Below are positions 58,582 through 64,000 of a stretch of DNA of 64,000 bases, piece after piece. The position numbers and the translations under genes are program-made. Source of the DNA: Acidobacteria bacterium 28-9 (lineage in GTDB: Bacteria; Acidobacteriota; Blastocatellia; Pyrinomonadales; Pyrinomonadaceae); assembly GCA_002050355.1 (NCBI GenBank), contig MWYY01000051.1, forward strand, positions 1 to 64,000. Direction: 5' to 3'. The notes beneath the pieces were generated by a model, which was given only the letters and a program-made list of their open reading frames with translations, did no database searches and was not told where the DNA came from. The first letter of the stretch is position 1. Each line of letters begins with the position of its first letter.

Positions 58582-59149
58582 ATGTTTCTAAAAATCAAAA
58601 CAATCAAATTCTTCATCGCCGCTTTTGTCGTCGTTTTACCGCTCGGCTCGAATGCTTTCGCGCAAAGAAGTTGGCTCGACCAAAAATCTTTGTCTAATTG
58701 GAACACCAGCGGCGATTCAATTATGAAAATCAAGAAAATTTCGTCCGCCGAATTAAAGCGCTGCGCCGATGAAGTGCGACAGCCATCGCTTGAGGCAGAT
58801 TCTGTTTTAATGAAAAATGGCTGGACACTGCTTGGCAACCCGACGCAGGTTAATGGAGACACTGCAGTTGTAAGCGTCGCCGGAGCCTTTGACGCAAATT
58901 GCCGTCCGCTTAAATCTCAAACTTTCGTGTTTGTCGGCAGCAAGTTGGCGGGAACGCTTTCGCCGTCGCTGATGGATTCGCGCGCGGATGGCGCGCTGAC
59001 ATAATGTAAAACTGACTTCTGCAACGACTTTAACTGCCGAATATGCTCGTTACCGAACGAGCGACCCGCTTTGTTGTCCTTGGAAAACCCAAGAAGTCAG
59101 TTTTGTCATTAAGCAGAACGGCGGAAACTATCTGCTCGCGCCTCGGTAA
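58582..59149 (+). pseudogene. secreted LppP/LprE-like protein, one +1 frameshift
   Basis: A signal peptide (residues 1-27, ending NAFA) is followed by a domain with LKRCADEV and MKNGWTLLGNPTQVNGDTAV. The first frame stops at 59002-59004, but in the next frame the sequence runs on without a gap (VKLTSATTLTAEYARY, then SDPLCCPWKTQEVSFVIKQN) to a stop at 59147. The D-P-L-C-C-P motif is typical for the LppP/LprE family of surface proteins, so this end belongs to the same gene. Dropping one base near 59005 restores about 188 residues. AGGAG precedes the ATG. Function unknown. Confidence 0.65.
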
Positions 59150-59288
59150 TGAAAATTGACACAGGAATCGGTAGAGCGTATAAAGCAAATGACCTTTTTC
59201 GGTATTTTCCTAACGAAAATAGCAATCTAAATCGCATTCAAAAGAAGGGCATTTTGAAATTAAAAATAGAAAAATGAGAGGAGCAAAT

Positions 59289-59846
59289 ATGACCAAAATT
59301 TACGATTGGACGGCAGTCCTACTGATCGCATGTTTAACTATATTGACGCCGTTAACAGTCTCAGCACAAAGCGGAAATATTACTTGCGAGAGTACTGGCG
59401 GGCAATATCAGTATTGTCGAGCAAACACGCAAAATCTAGTTAGACTCAAAAATCAAATCTCCAATGCTACTTGCGAGCAGGATTACAGTTGGGGTTATGA
59501 CTATCAGGGAATTTGGGTGGATCGCGGATGCCGCGCGGAGTTTTCGTACGGCAGAAGCGGCGGTGGCAGCGGCAAGGGAGGTCTCATTGCTACCGGTATA
59601 CTCGGCGCCATTCTCCTCGGCGCAGCGGCTAGTTCTCACAAATCAGGGAACAGCGGCGGCGGTGGTGGAAAAGTGGACCCGGAGAAAAGTGATACTTACG
59701 ATCAGGGCTACCGCTACGGTGGGCAGGATTGGGATCAGGGTATACCACCGAATTACGAGTCGCACAACAATCACTACACGGCTCAATACGAAAGCGATTT
59801 TGCGAGCGGGTATTCCGACGGCTATCACCACCGATCTCATAAGTAG
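59289..59846 (+). CDS. DUF3011 secreted protein
   Basis: 185 aa with a signal peptide (to ~residue 28). The DUF3011 domain covers ~30-95: ITCESTGGQYQYCRA, LKNQISNATCEQDYSWGYD and GIWVDRGCRAEFSYG, with four Cys likely in disulfides. A hydrophobic Gly/Ala segment (~105-122) follows, then a Tyr/Asp/Gly/His-rich tail with repeated Y-x-x-G-Y/Q-D steps. DUF3011 domains occur in exported proteins and have no known role. I took ATG 59289 after GAGGAG; a frame from 59274 exists. Confidence 0.78.
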   Translation: MTKIYDWTAVLLIACLTILTPLTVSAQSGNITCESTGGQYQYCRANTQNLVRLKNQISNATCEQDYSWGYDYQGIWVDRGCRAEFSYGRSGGGSGKGGLIATGILGAILLGAAASSHKSGNSGGGGGKVDPEKSDTYDQGYRYGGQDWDQGIPPNYESHNNHYTAQYESDFASGYSDGYHHRSHK

Positions 59847-59916
59847 AATTGAGTTAATGTCGTGAGTGATAATCCATTCTACTTACTGAATAAAACGAAT
59901 TTGAGGAATAAAAATT

Positions 59917-60789
59917 ATGATAAATCGAACCTATTTCGCACGGTTACGCAATGTTTTGTTGATGCATACAATTCTAGTTTTTTGCGCTTCCGCCGTTATC
60001 GCACAACAAAAACAACAACCGCAGCCATCAACTATGGTGGTTGCTCCGCGTAGCAATGTTGATACGCTGGCAGAGATTAAAAAAAGCGGCAAATTGCGCG
60101 TCGGGGTGGCAAAAGTTGTTCCTTGGGCGTTTCATGACAAAAATGACAAAACCAACAAACTAATTGGCTTCGAAATTGATGTGGCGAGGAAGATGGCGCG
60201 CGACCTAGGAGTCGAGGTTGAATTTTATCCGGTGCATTTTGATTATCTAATTTCCGACCTGCTGGCGGAAAGATATGACATTATTATCTCCGGTCTCTCA
60301 ATCACAGCCGAACGCGCGCTAAAGGTCAATTTCAGCGCGCCGTATAATGTGACACACTTGACGCTTGCCGCTAATGAGAAAATGTCGAAAGGTTTCAATA
60401 CGGTGGAGTCATTTAACAAAAAGGGGATTATCATTGGCGTAGTTGAGGGAACCACGTCTGAAGAAATCGGCTCGCTTACTTTTCCGAACGCTCAGATCAA
60501 ACACTACGATGAAGACCAAGAGCTTTTTCAAGATTTAACTGAAAATAAAATTAACGCCGCCATTTCGGACGCTCCCAGACCAGAAGCGGTCGCCAGAAGT
60601 TTTCCGGGAGTCGTAACAACTCCTTTAAAACCTCTAGCTAGTTACCCGGCGGCTTTTGCCGTGCGTCGCGGCGATCCGGACTTTATAAACTTTTTAAATG
60701 CCTGGATACAGGAGCGGACGGTCAATGGGTATTTAGAGAGCAGGCGCAAACATTGGTTTGATTCTTTTAAATGGTTGGAAAGCCTTTGA
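59917..60789 (+). CDS. family 3 extracellular solute-binding protein (amino-acid type)
   Basis: 290 aa with a signal peptide (cut near VIAQ, residue ~31). SGKLRVGVAKVVPWAF and IGFEIDVARKMARDLGVEVE are the usual first-lobe motifs; RYDIIISGLSITAERALKV follows, with SISMTPER-like placement, then the second lobe GIIIGVVEGTTSEE and NAAISDAPRPEAVA. It ends NGYLESRRKHWF. This family delivers polar amino acids to ABC permeases, but no permease or ATPase gene is near, and the neighbours are small exported proteins. It may serve a distant transporter or act as a sensor. GAGGA precedes the ATG. Confidence 0.87.
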   Translation: MINRTYFARLRNVLLMHTILVFCASAVIAQQKQQPQPSTMVVAPRSNVDTLAEIKKSGKLRVGVAKVVPWAFHDKNDKTNKLIGFEIDVARKMARDLGVEVEFYPVHFDYLISDLLAERYDIIISGLSITAERALKVNFSAPYNVTHLTLAANEKMSKGFNTVESFNKKGIIIGVVEGTTSEEIGSLTFPNAQIKHYDEDQELFQDLTENKINAAISDAPRPEAVARSFPGVVTTPLKPLASYPAAFAVRRGDPDFINFLNAWIQERTVNGYLESRRKHWFDSFKWLESL

Positions 60790-60806
60790 AAAATTGGAGA
60801 AATTTT

Positions 60807-61388
60807 ATGAAACGAAAAATTATTACATTGTCGAAAAAGTTAGTATTCATTGGTCTGTTTGCGATGCTCTGCGCGAGCAGCGGTTTGGCGGCTCCCAAAG
60901 TCAAACGCGCCCTCATCGGAAGCGTCGAGACGGTTGATAAAACCGCGAAAACGATTGCCGTAAAGACGGCGGACGGAACGGTGGAAACCATTAAATGGAC
61001 AAGCAAAACAACGGTTCGCGGCTTGAAAGACGGCGCGAAAGCCGTTGATTTTGCCGGACACGAAGGTTCGCACGTCGTCGTCCACTACTCAGTAAAAGGT
61101 GCGGAAAAAACCGCCCACGCATTTGAACACCTGGGTCGCGAGACGCCAAAAGTTATGGAAGGAACGATTAAAGTCGTTGGTAGCGGGACTCGAACCGTGG
61201 TTGTCAAAACTGGCGACGGAGTTGAAGAAACCTTAGAATTATCGGAACACGCGGTGGTTGATTCGGAAAAAGGTATTGTTAATGCCTCCAAGTTCACCAC
61301 GAAAGAAACCGAAAAAGGCTCAAAAGTAACCGTCCACTATACCGAGGAAGGCGGACGTAAAGTCGCACATCTTATCAAGCGTTTGTAA
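60807..61388 (+). CDS. exported protein with two similar beta-rich halves
   Basis: 193 aa. The signal peptide ends near residue 29 (SGLAA). Two halves resemble each other: IGSVETVDKTAKTIAVKTAD ... GSHVVVHYSVKG and GTIKVVGSGTRTVVVKTGDG ... GSKVTVHYTEEG, each closing with A-H. The pattern suggests an internal duplication of a small beta-barrel of the DUF5666-like kind; the family is not certain. GGAG stands before ATG 60807, 17 bases after the solute-binding-protein stop, so they are probably co-transcribed. Confidence 0.65.
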   Translation: MKRKIITLSKKLVFIGLFAMLCASSGLAAPKVKRALIGSVETVDKTAKTIAVKTADGTVETIKWTSKTTVRGLKDGAKAVDFAGHEGSHVVVHYSVKGAEKTAHAFEHLGRETPKVMEGTIKVVGSGTRTVVVKTGDGVEETLELSEHAVVDSEKGIVNASKFTTKETEKGSKVTVHYTEEGGRKVAHLIKRL

Positions 61389-61523
61389 GTTGCGGCAGGT
61401 TAACTACCGAACAAAAAGAGATGAAACTTAAAGGTTAATATCAACGAAGTTAGCCTTTAACCTACAACGGCGCGAAACTCAGCGCGATTAGTCGCGCCAA
61501 TAAAACTCCGAAATAGAAGACTT

Positions 61524-61928
61524 ATGAAAAAACAATTGTTAATTTTATTCACATTCGTTTTACTGGCTGTGCCGATGTCGACTTTCGGACAAAAAGCTGT
61601 GCGCGTCAAATTCGCCAAAGGCGCGACCAAAGCCGTTGCCAATGGAAGTTTGACGGGTTACGAAAGCAAAGCAGTTGTATTTGTGATTCGCGTCAAAGCC
61701 GGACAGACACTGACTGTCGAACAATTACCACCCAGAAATAGCACCAAATACATTACATTAGGCATTACGAATCCTTCGGGCGAAGATGTAACGGACGCAG
61801 AGGCAAACTGCAACAACAACAAAACGATTGAAAACACAGCAGCGGGTGATTATCGTATTGAAGTTACCGAGTGTTCGAAAGCGGATGCTTGGAGCGGAAG
61901 TTTCAAAATAAGATTTACGGTGAAGTAA
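61524..61928 (+). CDS. small secreted beta-sandwich protein (PPC-like)
   Basis: 134 aa with a signal peptide (to ~residue 22, STFG). VRVKFAKGATKAVANGSLTG, YVFVIRVKAGQTL-type and GDYRIEVTECSKADAWSGSF segments resemble the bacterial pre-peptidase C-terminal (PPC) domain, a sugar- or protein-binding sandwich found in many Blastocatellia exported proteins. Two Cys may pair. Function unknown; it is the last of the small secreted proteins here. Confidence 0.6.
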   Translation: MKKQLLILFTFVLLAVPMSTFGQKAVRVKFAKGATKAVANGSLTGYESKAVVFVIRVKAGQTLTVEQLPPRNSTKYITLGITNPSGEDVTDAEANCNNNKTIENTAAGDYRIEVTECSKADAWSGSFKIRFTVK

Positions 61929-62118
61929 AATCTTTGAAGGTGATTCCATAAATTCAGCGAACCGCTTTTTGCGGCTAAACATGATCACTTATTTTGATGT
62001 TAAACTCGTCTGCAAAAAAATCAGAAAGTATTTGATAAATTGGATTAAATTTGTTTCTGAAGCGAATCGATGATGTTCTTTCAAGTTTATTATTAAGCAA
62101 AAAGGAGTGTCATTTTCT

Positions 62119-62853
62119 ATGATTAAAAAATTATCGGCAGAGTTTGTCGGAACGCTCTGGCTGGTTTTGGGTGGTTGCGGAAGCGCGGTTTTGGCAGCAG
62201 CGTTTCCGAACGTCGGCATTGGACTGCTCGGCGTTTCTTTGGCTTTCGGCTTAACCGTTCTGACAATAGCTTACTCTATCGGACATATTTCAGGCTGTCA
62301 TCTGAATCCGGCGGTGACGCTTGGATTATGGGCTGGTAAGAGATTTCCCGCGTCCGAGATTTTGCCGTATATTGTCGCGCAAGTTATCGGAGCAATTGTT
62401 GGAGCAGGAATTTTATATGTCATCGCCAGCGGAAAAGCCGGATTCAGCACGGCGGGCGGATTTGCCTCGAACGGATTCGGCGATAATTCGCCGGGCAAAT
62501 ATGCGCTGATTGCCTGTCTGGTGACGGAAGTCGTGATGACGTTCTTCTTTTTGATAATCATTCTCGGCTCGACGCACAATCGCGCCCCGAAAGGTTTCGC
62601 CCCGATTGCCATCGGACTCGGTTTAACGCTGATTCATCTGATAAGCATTCCCGTAACAAACACTTCGGTAAATCCGGCGAGAAGCACCGGACCGGCGTTA
62701 TTTGTCGGCGGCTGGGCAATTGCCCAGCTTTGGCTATTTTGGGTCGCGCCGATTTTGGGAGCGATTTTAGCGGGCTTTTTCTACTCCTGGTTGATTGGAG
62801 ATGAAAAAAATGAGCCGGATATAGTCGGCGAAGAATCAGTTCGGGAAAATTAA
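62119..62853 (+). CDS. aqpZ: aquaporin Z-type water channel
   Basis: Six transmembrane helices plus the two pore half-helices with [11 protein letters not shown] (residue ~62) and [13 protein letters not shown] (~180). The N-terminus [23 protein letters not shown] is AqpZ-like, and His in [18 protein letters not shown] fits the narrow selectivity filter of a water channel rather than a glycerol facilitator. 244 aa. AAAGGAG at 62101-62107 supports ATG 62119 over the GTG at 62107 that lies in it. Stands alone, with a strong terminator after it. Confidence 0.93.
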   Translation: MIKKLSAEFVGTLWLVLGGCGSAVLAAAFPNVGIGLLGVSLAFGLTVLTIAYSIGHISGCHLNPAVTLGLWAGKRFPASEILPYIVAQVIGAIVGAGILYVIASGKAGFSTAGGFASNGFGDNSPGKYALIACLVTEVVMTFFFLIIILGSTHNRAPKGFAPIAIGLGLTLIHLISIPVTNTSVNPARSTGPALFVGGWAIAQLWLFWVAPILGAILAGFFYSWLIGDEKNEPDIVGEESVREN

Positions 62854-62866
62854 GGTAATTTTTCAA

Positions 62867-62903
62867 CGGGCGTGTTTGTTTTTTGAAACACGCCCGCAAT
62901 TTT
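62867..62903 (+). terminator. terminator after aqpZ
   Basis: Perfect 11-bp stem CGGGCGTGTTT (62867-62877) / AAACACGCCCG (62886-62896), followed by CAATTTTTA. Confidence 0.85.
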
Positions 62904-62927
62904 TAATCGCAAAGGAGGAAAGGAAAA

Positions 62928-64000
62928 ATGAAAAATCGAACACTTGTTTCGGCGATGTGCCTGTTTTTGGCATTTTTAGCGGTTTTCGTCGAAGCCGCTA
63001 CCGCACAAAACAGTAAATTAGCAACGGTTAATAGTAATTTTATCAGTTCAACACGCAGCGGAACGATGAGCGTCGCGCAAGTCAACCAACTAATACGGAA
63101 AAAATTTGGAAACTCCGTCAGTCCGACCGCGCAGGCTCTCGATTTGTATAAAGTTAATTACCGCTCGCAGGACGAGAGAAACCGCCCCGTCGTTTTAAGC
63201 GGTTTGGTCGTTCTGCCGCGCGGCGGCGCGCCGAACGGTTTGGTAATTTTTAATCACGGAACGATTTTCAATTCCGCGCTCGCGCCGTCGCGCTTTACGG
63301 GAGAATCGAACGATTCGGATGCGCAGATGGCGACTTTAGCATTTGCTTCCGGCGGCTACGCCGTGGCGATGCCGGATTATCTCGGACTCGGCGACAACAC
63401 GGGAGCGCATCCGTATCCGCTCGGCGCGATCAACAGCCGTTCCGCCGTAGACATCATCGAGCCGGCGCGAGCTTTGGCGAAGCGTCAAAACACAGAGGTC
63501 GGTTCGCGCCTGTTTGTCTCCGGTTATTCCGAAGGCGGCGCGGTGGCGATGTGGACGGTGCGTGATTTAGAACAAAAATCCGGCGCCATCTACGACGTTT
63601 CCGCCGCGGCGCCGGCTTCCGGTCCGTATGACCTTTTGGATACAACCAGAAAATGGCTGCTCGCCGCTCCGACCACGCAGGAAGAATTTGTCATACGGCT
63701 TTCTTTAACTTCGTATATGGCTTACTACTTTCACAAAAGCGCGGGCATAAAATTAACCGAGTATTTTAAGCCGGCGATGGCTTTCACAATTTCGCAATCG
63801 TTTAAAGGTAATATCTCCGACAAAAGCGTCATCGAACGACTCGCGCTGACGGGAATTCTGCTGCGCGAGAAAAATTCGCTCGAAGACGCCATCACGACCA
63901 GATTTAAAACGGCTCTCGAAACTTTGGACACTTCCGAACCTGTAATTCGTGAGATGCAAAAGAGCGACGTTTACGATTGGTCGCCGCGCACAAAGATGCT
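62928..64000 (+). CDS. secreted alpha/beta-hydrolase (secretory-lipase-like), 3' partial
   Basis: The frame opens with ATG 62928 behind AAAGGAGGAAAGG and runs off the end of the window (about 357 codons seen). A signal peptide (to ~residue 25, ATAQ) is followed by an alpha/beta-hydrolase: VILNHG-type oxyanion motif (VIFNHGTIFNSA, ~105), AMPDYLGLGDN (~150) and nucleophile elbow VSGYSEGGAVAMW (Ser ~200). YDVSAAAPASGPYDL comes next, as in secretory lipases (LIP family) and bacterial homologues. The acid and His lie beyond the window. Substrate unknown, probably an ester or lipid outside the cell. Confidence 0.8.
   Translation, partial: MKNRTLVSAMCLFLAFLAVFVEAATAQNSKLATVNSNFISSTRSGTMSVAQVNQLIRKKFGNSVSPTAQALDLYKVNYRSQDERNRPVVLSGLVVLPRGGAPNGLVIFNHGTIFNSALAPSRFTGESNDSDAQMATLAFASGGYAVAMPDYLGLGDNTGAHPYPLGAINSRSAVDIIEPARALAKRQNTEVGSRLFVSGYSEGGAVAMWTVRDLEQKSGAIYDVSAAAPASGPYDLLDTTRKWLLAAPTTQEEFVIRLSLTSYMAYYFHKSAGIKLTEYFKPAMAFTISQSFKGNISDKSVIERLALTGILLREKNSLEDAITTRFKTALETLDTSEPVIREMQKSDVYDWSPRTKM

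Noticed and set aside
61469-61498. Hairpin GGCGCG / CGCGCC before the PPC-like gene as a riboswitch
   Set aside because: Only a 6-bp stem with a long loop and no conserved riboswitch core; it may be nothing more than a weak terminator.

Overview
The window looks like a chromosomal segment of an Acidobacteriota member, most likely class Blastocatellia (Pyrinomonadaceae-like). The basis is the mix of families: an acyltransferase-dehydrogenase fusion of the mycobacterial Kgd type, Oar-like TonB receptors with an N-terminal carboxypeptidase-regulatory domain, BNR/VPS10-like propeller proteins, LytS/LytTR signalling, a dnaK-dnaJ-hspR operon and many small secreted proteins. This placement is inference; there is no rRNA or tRNA to test it. 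Base composition is moderate, coding density is high, and both strands are used in short operons.

Layout. 0-11.5 kb: end of a BNR-repeat protein, acyl-CoA dehydrogenase, flippase-like membrane protein, ribH-nusB, the Kgd-type 2-oxoglutarate dehydrogenase and an A+T-rich orphan. 11.5-25.2 kb (minus strand): a secreted protein, smc, a frameshifted Oar-like receptor, the heat-shock operon dnaK-dnaJ-hspR, pgsA and a metallophosphoesterase. 25.4-32.6 kb (plus): a LytS/LytTR two-component pair, a TonB receptor with candidate LytTR sites upstream, and an SLC13-type transporter. 32.6-43.6 kb (minus): a thioredoxin-NHL protein, a YggX-like protein, a peroxiredoxin, then a purine-breakdown group (xdhC, xdhB, xdhA, guaD, a broken YdcZ transporter) and a radical SAM protein. 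43.7-50.7 kb: esterase, Mpo1-like protein, free-methionine sulfoxide reductase, then an SDR-SRPBCC-ADH-methyltransferase run behind a consensus sigma-54 promoter, ending in an exact 680-bp tandem duplication. 50.8-55.8 kb: murA, radA, a Gly/Ser/Gln-only protein and the PIN-TRAM protein YacL. 56-58.2 kb: remains of an integrated phage-like element. 58.5-64 kb: a run of small exported proteins, a solute-binding protein, an aquaporin and the start of a secreted lipase-like hydrolase.

The most striking structure is not a gene. At least sixteen places hold degenerate tandem repeats with a period of 7 bp (words such as CATTTAT, GGTGAAT, GATGTTA, ACTTACC). Between genes they come as inverted pairs that make hairpins, often filling the whole spacer and supplying neighbours' start or stop codons. 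Inside genes they mostly occur as single arms read in frame, twice in SMC and once in XdhA. Both spacers of the dnaK-dnaJ-hspR operon hold one.

At least three genes, and probably a fourth, are each broken by what reads as one extra base. This may be real decay or a trait of the assembly.
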